Assembly (NCBI RefSeq): GCF_021655615.1
Contig: NZ_AP025245.1
Coordinates: 558,001-622,000, forward strand
Direction of reading: 5' to 3'
Origin: Acidianus sp. HS-5
GTDB lineage: Archaea > Thermoproteota > Thermoprotei_A > Sulfolobales > Sulfolobaceae
DNA length: 64,000 bases
Shown: positions 42,374 through 51,712 of the stretch, in pieces
Layout: each line of letters begins with the position of its first letter
How positions within the stretch are numbered: position 1 is the stretch's first letter
Notes under the pieces: generated by a model
The model's database searches: none
What the model saw: the letters and a program-made list of their open reading frames with translations, nothing else
What the model was told of the DNA's origin: nothing
Made by a program: the position numbers and the translations under genes

Positions 42374-43822
42374 TTATCTCCTCCTCAGTATTACTATTAT
42401 AATAAATGCTATTGCAACTATGACAAGAGCTATTCCTATGTAACAAGGAGCACTTAGTGAGTTTGTAGGATGAGTTGATGAGAAACTAGTAATGCTAGTT
42501 GTAGTTAGACTAAAAGTGCTTGGAACATTTACCACTAATCTCTCATCTAGAATTAAGTTAACTATAAACGTCCTAGTTACGCCATTCACGTTAATTTTAA
42601 TACAATAATTTCCGGCGGGCAGAGTGAAGTTTACTACGTTAGTGTCTTCATGGTAAGTTTGATTATTCACAATGATAGTGTATTTACTTCCATTACTTAG
42701 CCCTTTAAGTACAATGCTCAATTCTTCCGGTATTCCAACGTATTTTATCGTTACCGTCTTGTTACAATATAACTTAACTATCTCACTCCTTACACAAGGC
42801 TTATAGATGGAACAATTTAGGAAAGTTAAGTTGTATACTCCTTCCTCTAATCTGAGGCTTAGGTACTTACAGAAAGTGTACTCGGTGCCGTTAATAATAA
42901 CCTTACCGTAAAGGCCTCCAACCTTATTTATAGTCAGCGTATAGAGAGGCAAAGGAGTTAAATCAAGAGAAATAATGCCGGACTTAGTAGCAACTAACAC
43001 CGAGCAGTTATAAACGACCATCGAGTAAGCAGGACAGGGGTTATAATACACAGTTTGGTAGTTTTCAAGGTTCATTACTTGAATACCTTGACAAGAAGAG
43101 ATGTAAAGCATTCCCTTAAAGTAGATCATGCAGTTAGGAGTTACTTCAGTGTCCACTAGGGTAATATTATACTGGGGTAACTGTCTTAAATAAATGTCCC
43201 ATATTTTATTTATGTAAAGTACGCTCAAGTTATTATAAATGAATAGACCTCTTGGGTCAAAAGATCCCGTTATGAATTTTCCGTCAGCAAATATCATTCC
43301 TGCAAATGCGTCTTGACAGCTTATCGTTAAATGTTCACTACCGTTGTAAAAGAATATAAAATAACCGCACTGGCTATCAACTATTGCCTCTTTACAGTTA
43401 AAAGTAACGTAACAGAAGCTTAAAGGAATATAATAAGAGGAAACCACTTCGCTACAGTTTATTATATAGAGGTGGGAATTCCCAGTAACGTAAAGTTCTC
43501 CAGTATAATTATCGTAAAACATTTTGAAAGCATTTGTAACATTTACTGGAATTAAGCTGCTAAAGTTGTAGTAATAGATAGAAGAACCGTTATTTATGTA
43601 AATCCCTTCCCTTCCTCCTTCTATTTGTTCCACGTTGTTTATTTGGAGTAACTTAACCCAAGAACCATTACATAGCTCATAAATTGCACATCTAGTAGCT
43701 GCAAAAAGCTTCCCGTGGAAAGTCGTTAAAGATATTGGTTGAATGGAGTAGGCATGCAGAGTAATGGAAAATAATGGTAAGAAGAGGAGAAATAATAATA
43801 AAAAATAATAATATCCCTTCAT
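42374..43822 (-). CDS. Secreted, C-terminally anchored surface protein, 482 aa
   Basis: Signal peptide at residues 1-25 (YYFLLLFLLFLPLFSITLHA). The ectodomain (30-335) has repeated four-strand units (KLFAATRCAIYELCNGSWVK; MLYISSCQGIQVMNLEN; SVLVATKSGIISLDLTPLP), suggesting a beta propeller. PEGA-like small beta domains follow (GLYGKVIINGTEYTF; GSKYTIIVNNQTYH). Then come a Ser/Thr-rich stalk (FSLTTTSITSFSSTHPTNS) and a membrane anchor (IGIALVIVAIAFIIIVI-LRRR). Many N-glycosylation sequons and about 17 Cys. Third gene of the operon 46654-42374; starts 4 bp after the previous stop. Confidence 0.7.
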   Translation of the reverse strand: MKGYYYFLLLFLLFLPLFSITLHAYSIQPISLTTFHGKLFAATRCAIYELCNGSWVKLLQINNVEQIEGGREGIYINNGSSIYYYNFSSLIPVNVTNAFKMFYDNYTGELYVTGNSHLYIINCSEVVSSYYIPLSFCYVTFNCKEAIVDSQCGYFIFFYNGSEHLTISCQDAFAGMIFADGKFITGSFDPRGLFIYNNLSVLYINKIWDIYLRQLPQYNITLVDTEVTPNCMIYFKGMLYISSCQGIQVMNLENYQTVYYNPCPAYSMVVYNCSVLVATKSGIISLDLTPLPLYTLTINKVGGLYGKVIINGTEYTFCKYLSLRLEEGVYNLTFLNCSIYKPCVRSEIVKLYCNKTVTIKYVGIPEELSIVLKGLSNGSKYTIIVNNQTYHEDTNVVNFTLPAGNYCIKINVNGVTRTFIVNLILDERLVVNVPSTFSLTTTSITSFSSTHPTNSLSAPCYIGIALVIVAIAFIIIVILRRR

Positions 43823-43826
43823 TTTT

Positions 43827-46115
43827 TCACACTTGATAAGGCGTTAATTGAGTTATTGGGATATAAGTTAACCAATGCTCTCCAGGCGGTTGCCACATTA
43901 AGTTAAAGTATACCACTGGATAGTTACAATTATTATTTGATGGTCCTGGTCCCGGTGCAGGTCCAGGTTGAGGTGCCTTAACTCCATACATATTAAATGT
44001 GAATACCACTGTTATGTTCGCAGGGGATTTTACATAGCATGAGAACATCGGAATGTTCTTTTCGACGTAACACGGATCATTACTGTATATTACATGTAAC
44101 TGATGATTTACAAATTCACCTTCAAACACTTTTTGTCCGTTAATATAAACTGTTGCCCACTCGTTAGCATAGGCCACGTTTTGACCGTTCCTTTCTTGGG
44201 TTGACCCTGGCAATGGATCTGTAAAGTTTACTGAGAATAGATAACCTCCAGGAGTAGTTGGTTTTAAACATGCACTATACCTTACTGTTATATTTACGTT
44301 ACAATGAATTAGCGCTGAGGGGTTAATCACTATAGGTGAAGCACCTCCCCACAGTACTACATCACTGAACGGAGCAAATGAAGTTGGAATTGCTCCACCT
44401 AATCCCCAGAAGCCATTTAATTCACATAGGTTTGCTAAGTTAAATATTTCATAATCATATTCTCCGCATGAACCTGAAGGCGGCGGGTTTATATTATTAC
44501 AACAATAATTATAACAAGGAGTAGCTTCCCAGTTCTTTGTACATATGTGAACGTACTCCGCAGAGTTCTGAGACCATAATACTACAATGTCGTGAGGAGA
44601 GGGAATGCATCCTCTAAGTATACTCTGAATTTGACAATGAGTTAATGTAGTATTATAAATTATCGTAGGACCAAAAGCGCCGTTGAATGAATACCAGCTA
44701 TCTCCTCCCGTATTAATGTCTCCAGGAAAGCCTGGAATTTCGCATAACCATTTCAGACTATTCGGACTTACATTATATACAGACCCTACGTCCATGAATG
44801 ACGATGAATTTATATCCAAATTTTTACAACTAACTGTTCCTTTATCTACAACCGTTCCATTTACGTATAAGCATATTGTACCGGTCTTAAAGTTAAATAC
44901 TCCTACTGCAAGAGTTAAAGTAGACGCTTTTTCATCGTTTTCCTTTTCATATGCTTGTATAGGTGATGTATCAACTATTGTTGCCCAAGAGCCATTAGCT
45001 AGATGAACAGTAAATGCTACGTAATATGGTGGAGGGCAACGATTTTGAGGCGGCGTGTTAGGAGGTGGCGGAGAAGGCGGTGAAGGTGGAGACGGAGGAT
45101 CTACAAATCCTATTTTTCCTGCTCCGACTATTAATCCGGCATCTCCAGTCCACACCATATATCCTCCTGTTGGGGCATACTTAGTAACATATACTATGTT
45201 CTCTTGTGCTTTAGATGGTGCTTCACCACATACATAAAGATATATTGGCGCTAAACAACCGCTAGCAATAAACCACTGTACTACAGTTTGCGTATTAAGT
45301 TCCGGGTTTCTCTGTCCTATCGGTAACGGACCTATGTTATCATTATCGCTCTGATAACCGGTCAGGAAGGAAGAGAACGGGAAGTATGCAGAATTTATAT
45401 ATTTTTGCTTTAGTATATTACAATTAAGGTGAAGTACTCCTCCTTTTGGTAAAGGATAAGTTGTGCCGTTGGGATACACAATTATAGTGCCGTTAGGTAA
45501 ATTATAGGACTCATTATTCTTTGCAAACCTGGGTAAGCTACAGCAATAGGACGGAGTTATCAATTCAGTACCATTATGGAGCAAGTACGTTATTCCGGAG
45601 GGAGTTGTAATGTAAGCAGATGTTGTAATAATACAGTAAATATTAGTAGACGCTGTAGCACCTATTGTGGAAACCGGTACATAGAATATGTTGCCTAAGT
45701 TTGTTACTAATTCTATTACACCACTATAACCTGTAGGAATAAATAGGTAAATCCTCTCATTTTCAGTCACCGTAAACGACCTTGGATAAGCTGAAATCCA
45801 TTTACCCGTGCTTTGGCAGAAGTAATAAACTCCTATTATAGTAATTGGTGTTGAGCCGTGATTGTAATGGAAGCATAGGAAAACTTGTCCTTGAGAGCTC
45901 TGACCGGTAACTATCGTTGGATCACCACTCTCAACGTCTTGAACTTGTAATCCCCTCTCACTAGCTAAAGCTGAGGCAGAAACTGCACTCACATTAGAAT
46001 AGTTTTGAGTAGAGCTTCTTATAATGAGGAAAGGTATTAAAACTGAGAAAATAATTATGGCTAAGACTACAAAAGCTATTACTAATGAAATTCCCTTTTT
46101 GCTTTTACCATTCAT
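43827..46115 (-). CDS. Pilin-like surface adhesin with LamG-type lectin domain, 762 aa
   Basis: I choose ATG 46115 because GGTGAT sits 5 bases upstream and overlaps the previous stop. A class III signal peptide KSKKG|ISLVIAFVVLAIIIFSV is followed by a beta-rich ectodomain of about 300 residues. Then come a proline hinge (PPSPPSPPSPPPPNTPP) and a concanavalin/LamG-like domain (YVAFTVHLANGSWATIVD, TGTICLYVNGTVVDKG, WYSFNGAFGPTIIYNTTLTH-CQI). Two further beta domains end the protein. About 25 Cys. LamG folds bind carbohydrates, so a pilus-associated adhesin is inferred. Confidence 0.7.
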   Translation of the reverse strand: MNGKSKKGISLVIAFVVLAIIIFSVLIPFLIIRSSTQNYSNVSAVSASALASERGLQVQDVESGDPTIVTGQSSQGQVFLCFHYNHGSTPITIIGVYYFCQSTGKWISAYPRSFTVTENERIYLFIPTGYSGVIELVTNLGNIFYVPVSTIGATASTNIYCIITTSAYITTPSGITYLLHNGTELITPSYCCSLPRFAKNNESYNLPNGTIIVYPNGTTYPLPKGGVLHLNCNILKQKYINSAYFPFSSFLTGYQSDNDNIGPLPIGQRNPELNTQTVVQWFIASGCLAPIYLYVCGEAPSKAQENIVYVTKYAPTGGYMVWTGDAGLIVGAGKIGFVDPPSPPSPPSPPPPNTPPQNRCPPPYYVAFTVHLANGSWATIVDTSPIQAYEKENDEKASTLTLAVGVFNFKTGTICLYVNGTVVDKGTVSCKNLDINSSSFMDVGSVYNVSPNSLKWLCEIPGFPGDINTGGDSWYSFNGAFGPTIIYNTTLTHCQIQSILRGCIPSPHDIVVLWSQNSAEYVHICTKNWEATPCYNYCCNNINPPPSGSCGEYDYEIFNLANLCELNGFWGLGGAIPTSFAPFSDVVLWGGASPIVINPSALIHCNVNITVRYSACLKPTTPGGYLFSVNFTDPLPGSTQERNGQNVAYANEWATVYINGQKVFEGEFVNHQLHVIYSNDPCYVEKNIPMFSCYVKSPANITVVFTFNMYGVKAPQPGPAPGPGPSNNNCNYPVVYFNLMWQPPGEHWLTYIPITQLTPYQV

Positions 46116-46120
46116 TTTTA

Positions 46121-46654
46121 TCACCCATATGCGTATGAAATTCTAAAATTATAACCTCCATCTGAATAAATCACCCAAATGACTAAAGAATACCCCGGCT
46201 TAGGAGGAATAATAATCTGTATGGGATAATTAGCCGGGACTGTGTAGCCGGAAACCCCGGAAACTAAAAGGTGACCGTTTATATCGTAAACGTTACCCAA
46301 AGTTATCTTCTTAGCTAAGGTCGAGTTAATATAAACCGGACAGGAAGACGAAGAAGAGGGAGTAACTACTGCTATTGATTGAAGGTCGTTGGAAGGTATG
46401 TAAAAAGCTACTATAGTAAAGTTTCCAGAAAAGCCGGGAGAATACACATAGATCAAGTAATTACAACAACCGGTACTTGTAGTCTCAGGAGGACTTACGT
46501 CCATGAAAGTTGATTGGGAAATCGTCTTTGCGTCATGCTCAGCGTAAGTAAAAGCGTATTGAGGAGCAATATAAGCACTTGTAAAACCAAATACAACCAA
46601 TCCTACTATTATAGCTGCAATAATCAATATGAAGTCCGATAGTGCTATGTCCAT
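46121..46654 (-). CDS. Pilin-like protein, 177 aa, first gene of surface operon
   Basis: A short N-terminus, MDIALSD, precedes the hydrophobic helix FILIIAAIIVGLVVFGFTSA and an extracellular beta-rich domain with a Cys-Cys pair (TGCCNYLIYVY) and Ser-rich turn (PSSSSSCPVY). This is pilin-like, although the cleavage site lacks the K/R-G seen in the downstream gene. Shine-Dalgarno GTGAT precedes ATG 46654. Its stop overlaps the ribosome binding site of 43827-46115. Divergent from the plus-strand surface operon, with about 160 bp between. Confidence 0.6.
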   Translation of the reverse strand: MDIALSDFILIIAAIIVGLVVFGFTSAYIAPQYAFTYAEHDAKTISQSTFMDVSPPETTSTGCCNYLIYVYSPGFSGNFTIVAFYIPSNDLQSIAVVTPSSSSSCPVYINSTLAKKITLGNVYDINGHLLVSGVSGYTVPANYPIQIIIPPKPGYSLVIWVIYSDGGYNFRISYAYG

Positions 46655-46811
46655 TTTATCACTAATTCTATATATATTTTTCCTTTAAATAAGACTTTCT
46701 CTGTTTATACTCTTTCATTTAGCCTATAAGCTCCCTTAATTTATTGGAATAGGTTTTTATAGAACATAAGCTAATTTTGATATGATAAATTAAAAGGTGA
46801 AGGGTGGTTTA

Positions 46812-49394
46812 ATGAATAATACATTAGTTACATTCTTATTCCTCATAATTACAATATCCATGGCTTTAGGAATTTTAGCTTATTATTCTTCATCAGCCTC
46901 AATAATTGAGGCAAAAACTAACCCCCTTTACATTGCTGAGAGTTACTCAAAGGCTTTAGAAGTAAGCTCAACACAGCCAGTAATAAGTTATATAATCCCG
47001 CAAAGTAAACCTCAGTCATTGAACTTTACTGTAAACTCCATAGTAACAGTGAACTTACCGGGCTATACCGGAAAGCTTTACTTAATTCCCTTCTTAATGC
47101 CCTCCACTTACAACCCGTATACTTATGTACCTACTTCTATTCCTAACCAAGTTGCACACCCCACTTACGTAGGTTATGTAAGTATAAAAGGAGGAGACAC
47201 TCAACTGAAACCATTCCTATTTAACGGTCAAGTCAACTTCCTTACGCAACAAGGTATAAAAATTGAAGCTTATGCATTTACCGTCTGTAATGGCCAAACA
47301 CTTAACGTAACTTTCGTAACTTCGCTTAATGAGACCCCAGTAATTTGGATTTTAGCAAATATAGATGGGCAAATGTACAGGCTAGCATATCCTTATTTCG
47401 TCAGCCTCTCTGAAGGTGTAAATACTGTTAACGGAATTGTTACTGCTCAGCCTATAACATATTGCCAATTATATGAGAAATGCTTAAGCCATATAGCTGT
47501 GATGTTTGCAGGATCAAATGAAAATATGCATGCATGCATTTCTGGTAATTCCTGCGTTAATTTAAACGGCAGGGCATTAGGAGTTTTTGGGCAATCTGGA
47601 TATTTTGAGGTGAAAGATGCTGCCAATTGTCTGAAAAACGTAGAAGAGATATTAATGAGCCCTAATATTGAAAAAGAGATTCATTATAATCCTAACTGCA
47701 AAAATAAAATTTGCGTTAAGTGCACCAATTATGTCCCTCCATGCCCCTGCATTTTCGTAAACCCAATATATCAATACTATAACCCTTACGCCTGCCAAGT
47801 AAAGTTGGAAAAAGAAATCAATAGTTATAGTTTCCTGACATGTAACGCACCCGGTACTAATTCGATACTACCGACGAATGTAAAATATTGTGTGGCTAAT
47901 TCTACTCTAATTGTATGTAAACCTCTAGAGTTCACCCAGCGTGCCCTATGTATAGATAATAATTATATTAGTAGAGTCAATATATTGAATGTAAAATGTA
48001 TACTGTTTAAATACCCTGTAGTATTTGAAAAAGGGTTCAAAGATATTAGCGGCGTTAATTTAAGGTTCTGTAATTTAGTAGTGTCAGAAGGATGTTCAGT
48101 AGTTAGTGGTATAGCTAACATCCACTTTGAAAAAGGAGCATTATTTAATTATTCAACATCATCTCCAGCTGATGAATTAATCTTTTGTGGTACAAACTGC
48201 AAACAAGAGTGCGACATTCATGTCGTCTCCTGCGGGCCTTTTATAGTGAATTTCACGAATCCACGCTGTATACCTACTGAGGTGAAGCTTACGGGAGTCA
48301 ACTTACAGGATAAGAATTACATAATAAGCTTTACCGCTAAATATGTAGACTTGGCTGGAGTAGATACTATTTGTTCATGCTATCCTTTATTTATACAAGC
48401 TCCTGCTCATAACACGATAAACTTCTGTCGTGTTACTATAAACGGAGGTCTAATATTAAATTCTGGGTATGGCACTCACATAACGTTTCAAGGAGGAAAT
48501 TGTTTAAATGTCAAGAAAGGACCGTTGATAATAGATACTGGGTCAGGCTCTTACATTACGATGAACGGAAATAGTTTAATCAATACATGCGGATATGCTC
48601 TTATAAAGGCTCAAAATATTAACCTTAATGGAGGTGCTGAAATTAGAGCGTCTAAATATGCCCTATTCTACGCAAACTGTGTTAGTGTTGGCGGTAACTC
48701 AAAAGTAATAGTTTGCAACACACAGCCTCCACAATCAGAGTTAAGTCAAATAGAAATATATCCTAAAGTAACTTCAAGCCTCGGCGTCGCAGGGTGGTTC
48801 TCAGTGTTCCCCAACGCTACTGAGGTGAACTACCTCAACATAACGCTTACTAATGGGACGAGCACTTTCTACACGTTCTTTAATATCTCTCCTATTAATA
48901 ACGGAGAATGTTATAACATAACTCCGATAGTTCACCCTGCATACTTGAAGAGTGGAGGTACCGTACATAAAGTGTGTAGCCTAATCGTTAAACAGGGGAC
49001 TGACGTTTTCTACAACGTTTATATAACAATTAACGAGTGTATTGCAAAAATATCTGTATGCATGCGTGCAGACTGCACTAGTAAACCCGTAACAATATGT
49101 GCTTGGAAATGTGGTACTACTTGTGGCTACATAGGCGTACCTAAGGGCTCTCACTTAATACTCAGCCTAAGCGGTGAACCTTCTTATCAGTTCTTGTTGT
49201 ACGAGGGGACTCAACCGAATGCCGTTAGCTTAATGGAGGACTGCGGGTCTTATGTAAAGCTTCACTTGAACTGCCAGACCCCTGTAGAATACTTCTATCT
49301 AGTAACTCCATGCGTTAACTATAACGAATTGAAGCCTACGTACTCAACCATTAATTGTGGGTATTGCTTCTTGCACGTTACGTATATATGTTAA
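46812..49394 (+). CDS. Cys-rich beta-helix surface protein with pilin-like N-terminus, 860 aa
   Basis: I choose ATG 46812, preceded by GGTGG, over the GTG at 46797. N-terminal helix LVTFLFLIITISMALGILAY, then about 830 extracellular residues with roughly 45 cysteines, extreme for an archaeal protein. Residues about 390-650 show short repeats ending in Cys or Asn (DISGVNLRFCNLVVSEGCSV; NGGLILNSGYGTHITFQGGN; GNSLINTCGYALIKAQN; LNGGAEIRASKYALFY), as in right-handed parallel beta helices. A C-terminal Cys-dense domain closes it. Likely a disulfide-stabilised adhesin or filament tip. First gene of the plus-strand surface operon. Confidence 0.7.
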   Translation: MNNTLVTFLFLIITISMALGILAYYSSSASIIEAKTNPLYIAESYSKALEVSSTQPVISYIIPQSKPQSLNFTVNSIVTVNLPGYTGKLYLIPFLMPSTYNPYTYVPTSIPNQVAHPTYVGYVSIKGGDTQLKPFLFNGQVNFLTQQGIKIEAYAFTVCNGQTLNVTFVTSLNETPVIWILANIDGQMYRLAYPYFVSLSEGVNTVNGIVTAQPITYCQLYEKCLSHIAVMFAGSNENMHACISGNSCVNLNGRALGVFGQSGYFEVKDAANCLKNVEEILMSPNIEKEIHYNPNCKNKICVKCTNYVPPCPCIFVNPIYQYYNPYACQVKLEKEINSYSFLTCNAPGTNSILPTNVKYCVANSTLIVCKPLEFTQRALCIDNNYISRVNILNVKCILFKYPVVFEKGFKDISGVNLRFCNLVVSEGCSVVSGIANIHFEKGALFNYSTSSPADELIFCGTNCKQECDIHVVSCGPFIVNFTNPRCIPTEVKLTGVNLQDKNYIISFTAKYVDLAGVDTICSCYPLFIQAPAHNTINFCRVTINGGLILNSGYGTHITFQGGNCLNVKKGPLIIDTGSGSYITMNGNSLINTCGYALIKAQNINLNGGAEIRASKYALFYANCVSVGGNSKVIVCNTQPPQSELSQIEIYPKVTSSLGVAGWFSVFPNATEVNYLNITLTNGTSTFYTFFNISPINNGECYNITPIVHPAYLKSGGTVHKVCSLIVKQGTDVFYNVYITINECIAKISVCMRADCTSKPVTICAWKCGTTCGYIGVPKGSHLILSLSGEPSYQFLLYEGTQPNAVSLMEDCGSYVKLHLNCQTPVEYFYLVTPCVNYNELKPTYSTINCGYCFLHVTYIC

Positions 49395-49437
49395 ACCTTT
49401 TTTCTTATAGATTTAATAGAAGAGGTGTGAATGATTA

Positions 49438-49857
49438 ATGAAAGGAATTTCAGATTTCGTTGCCTTCCTAATAATTCTAGTTATTATCGTAGTTATACTT
49501 ATCCCCCTTGCTTTCTATTTACTTAATCCTTATTACCAGTCCCAGTCCTGCAGTACTCAGAACCCTCAGATTATTAACGACGGAATAATAACTATTACCT
49601 ACACTAGCAGTGACAATGGAGGCATACTTAACGTTAGTTACACGGCAATTGAGCCTGAAGTCTTACATATTTATAATTACTCTAACGGTATTTGGGTTAA
49701 TGCCAAATACTCACCGTTTGAGCCTTGTAAGCACTTTAGTCATTGTATAATCTATAAATTATGCGGTTACGCCCAAGAAGTAAATGTTGAACTAAATATT
49801 GCCGGTAAAATTTACTATGTTACAGTTTCTTATGGCTCTACTGCAAAGGTGACTTGA
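49438..49857 (+). CDS. Type IV pilin-like protein, 139 aa
   Basis: MKG|ISDFVAFLIILVIIVVILI is a textbook archaeal class III signal: Lys-Gly cleavage site for the PibD/PilD-like peptidase directly before the hydrophobic helix. The remainder is a small beta domain with five Cys (QSCSTQNPQ, EPCKHFSHCIIYKLCGY). GAGGTG lies 10 bp upstream of the ATG. It overlaps nothing but is followed after 1 bp by a second pilin gene. Probably a filament subunit assembled by a PilB/PilC machinery encoded elsewhere. Confidence 0.75.
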   Translation: MKGISDFVAFLIILVIIVVILIPLAFYLLNPYYQSQSCSTQNPQIINDGIITITYTSSDNGGILNVSYTAIEPEVLHIYNYSNGIWVNAKYSPFEPCKHFSHCIIYKLCGYAQEVNVELNIAGKIYYVTVSYGSTAKVT

Positions 49858-49858
49858 G

Positions 49859-50323
49859 ATGAAAGGGTTATCTAACGTTGTAATGATGGTTATAATCCTT
49901 GTAATAGTCCTCTCTATATTTATCCCATTAGGAATTGAACTCATGTATTTTCCCCAGAATGACCAGACAATTCTCTACTCGAAGGAGAGTTATTCTTATT
50001 ATCACTGCTTAATTTGTCAGGATATTTCTTCGGGTTTCTTAAAAATTTCATATTCCCTCCAACAAAAAGAAGGAGGATACAAGGTTATACTTACTTTCTG
50101 CCTTGCAAAGGATGTAGGAGGAGTTCCAATTTGTAAACTTAATATTTCAGAAATTCTGTATTATAACGGTAAGTGGTGCGTTGTTAAGTCAAGTTATCCT
50201 CTAATAGTGCCGATTTCGTATGCTCCTCACACAATTACTTTTTGCCTAACTTCGCCCTCTGACTTAGTAATAGTAACTAATTACGGTAATTTAATATTCA
50301 TTGCCCCAGGCAGTTCTACGTAA
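49859..50323 (+). CDS. Type IV pilin-like protein, 154 aa
   Basis: Again a short class III signal MKG|LSNVVMMVIILVIVLSIFI, with the PLGIELMYFP exit from the helix resembling IPLAFYLLNP in the preceding gene, so the two are tandem paralogues. The ectodomain is beta-rich with six Cys (YHCLICQDISS, FCLAKDVGGVPICKL, KWCVV, ITFCL). GGTGAC and GAG lie just upstream, inside the end of the previous gene. Last clear surface gene of the operon. Confidence 0.75.
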   Translation: MKGLSNVVMMVIILVIVLSIFIPLGIELMYFPQNDQTILYSKESYSYYHCLICQDISSGFLKISYSLQQKEGGYKVILTFCLAKDVGGVPICKLNISEILYYNGKWCVVKSSYPLIVPISYAPHTITFCLTSPSDLVIVTNYGNLIFIAPGSST

Positions 50324-50369
50324 CCATTGCGGAAAAGCTTTATAACCGCGTTTTTACATATTGTTAAAC

Positions 50370-50855
50370 ATGTCAAACAATGAAGATGATAAAAACAAGA
50401 AAACTGTAACCATTAGAGGTGTAGATAAGAGCATTTATGAGAAAGCAGTAATAACCGCAAGGGAAACCGGGAGGACTGTGGGAGAAGTAGTTAACCAATC
50501 CCTTACGACATTTCTTGGGTTAACAAGTAAAGCAGGGAATACTGTAAATCAAGTTGTACAAGGAGTTAAAGAAACAGGGAAGTCTTTCGTCCAAGGTTTT
50601 GAAGAAGCTAAGAAAGACTTAGTAGTAATTTCCGACGTTGAGGAACTGACGGTCACGAGGGATGAGATCCTTCAAGCCGGAAAGCCGATCTCTTTCAGGA
50701 ATATAAAGAGACTTACTCTTAACATAGACCAGGATACTCTGAATTTCGTGGACTCGATAATAGGAGTTGACGAGTTGATAATACCCCCTACGATAAATAA
50801 GATAATCTTACTGCAGAAGTGTAAGTTCGTTAAAAAGATATCTACAATACAGTGA
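50370..50855 (+). CDS. Ribbon-helix-helix-like DNA-binding protein, 161 aa
   Basis: I choose ATG 50370 because a TATA box (CTTTATAA, 50338-50345) lies about 27 bp before it. KKTVTIRGVDKSIYEKAVIT then RETGRTVGEVVNQSLTTFLG is a ribbon-helix-helix domain: T-V-T-I-R strand, two helices. A helical linker and a C-terminal leucine-rich beta segment (VISDVEELTVTRDEILQAGK, FRNIKRLTLNIDQDTLNFV, IIGVDELIIPPTI) follow. GCGG and CCGC half-sites flank its TATA box, suggesting autoregulation. Placed directly after the pilin genes, it is a candidate regulator of them. Confidence 0.65.
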   Translation: MSNNEDDKNKKTVTIRGVDKSIYEKAVITARETGRTVGEVVNQSLTTFLGLTSKAGNTVNQVVQGVKETGKSFVQGFEEAKKDLVVISDVEELTVTRDEILQAGKPISFRNIKRLTLNIDQDTLNFVDSIIGVDELIIPPTINKIILLQKCKFVKKISTIQ

Positions 50856-50865
50856 GCTACTCTAA

Positions 50866-50945
50866 AAGGTAGAGTTTTTCCCCGTCCCCTTGAACCCCTA
50901 TTTTTTATAACTCTTCTCTTCTTCTTTTTTCTTACCTTTTTTGTA
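50866..50945 (+). terminator. T-rich transcription terminator region
   Basis: After the stop at 50855, an inverted CTCTAAAAGGTAGAG (50861-50875) is followed by TTTTT, then ATTTTTTATAACTC, CTTCTTTTTTC and CTTTTTT runs. Archaeal termination occurs at such oligo-T tracts. Confidence 0.5.
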
Positions 50946-51361
50946 ACATTGTGAAGACGTTCTAAATATACTTTGTGAATTTCTGCATATAGCAGTTGTT
51001 CTACTTTAACGTGGCTTAAAGATTTTCAATAAATCTAGATAGTTTAATAAACATATTTTACGAATCTGTACAACTCCTCAGTTTAAGGGAATTGAGACAG
51101 TTAATCTACTTCTATGACTTTACACTTTTCAACTAACCAGCCGTCTACCTAAAAACTTTATCGACAATATCGGAATTCTGTATTACTAAGGGAAAGTACA
51201 ACAACTGCTATACATTTTTTATCAAAGTCAACGTCAAACTTACCTTTAATTCAATGGGCAATCAGGAATTTAGAAAAAAAGCTTACCACTAAGGAAATTG
51301 AAGCGAAGAACAAAGCATTCTGAATGGTAAAATTAATATATGATTATGTAAAGTTTAAATT
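50946..51361. other. Spacer with a decayed reading frame
   Basis: A start-less frame at 51183-51323 reads LLRESTTTAIHFLSKSTSNL, PLIQWAIRNLEKKLTTKEIE, AKNKAF and stops. It has true-protein character but no recognisable family. The rest is A+T rich. The promoter of the HEPN-like gene at 51362 probably lies at 51335-51350 (TTAATATATG). Confidence 0.3.
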
Positions 51362-51712
51362 ATGTCAATACCTTTATCAGAAACTTATTTGAAGGAGGCA
51401 GATGAATTTTTAGCTAAAGGAGATACTGTTCAAGCCAGCGAGAAGTATTACAAAGCAGCAGAAGAGGCATTAAAACTTCTAATGATAAAAAATAATGTTA
51501 ATGTGTTAAAAGAAGCAGAGGAAAAAGGAAAGTGGGATTTAAACCTACTTAACGAAGCAGTTGATGAACTGGCTAAAATTTACGGTGAGGAGATTATTGC
51601 TGACTGGGCTGCTGCAGTGAGTTTAATTACAGCCAAATTGGCCCCTAACGTAATAAGTGAATTATCAAATTATGTGAGACATATTGTCAGTATCGCGTCA
51701 ACAAAAGATTGA
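51362..51712 (+). CDS. PaREP1/HEPN family protein, 116 aa
   Basis: An intact short member: LSETYLKEADEFLAKGDTVQ, ASEKYYKAAEEALKLLMIKN, NLLNEAVDELAKIYGEEIIA, then a C-terminal helix ending SIASTKD. Near-identical at its start to the pseudogene at 5349. All-helical, no catalytic residues obvious. Leaderless start at ATG 51362 is likely. Function unknown. Confidence 0.75.
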   Translation: MSIPLSETYLKEADEFLAKGDTVQASEKYYKAAEEALKLLMIKNNVNVLKEAEEKGKWDLNLLNEAVDELAKIYGEEIIADWAAAVSLITAKLAPNVISELSNYVRHIVSIASTKD

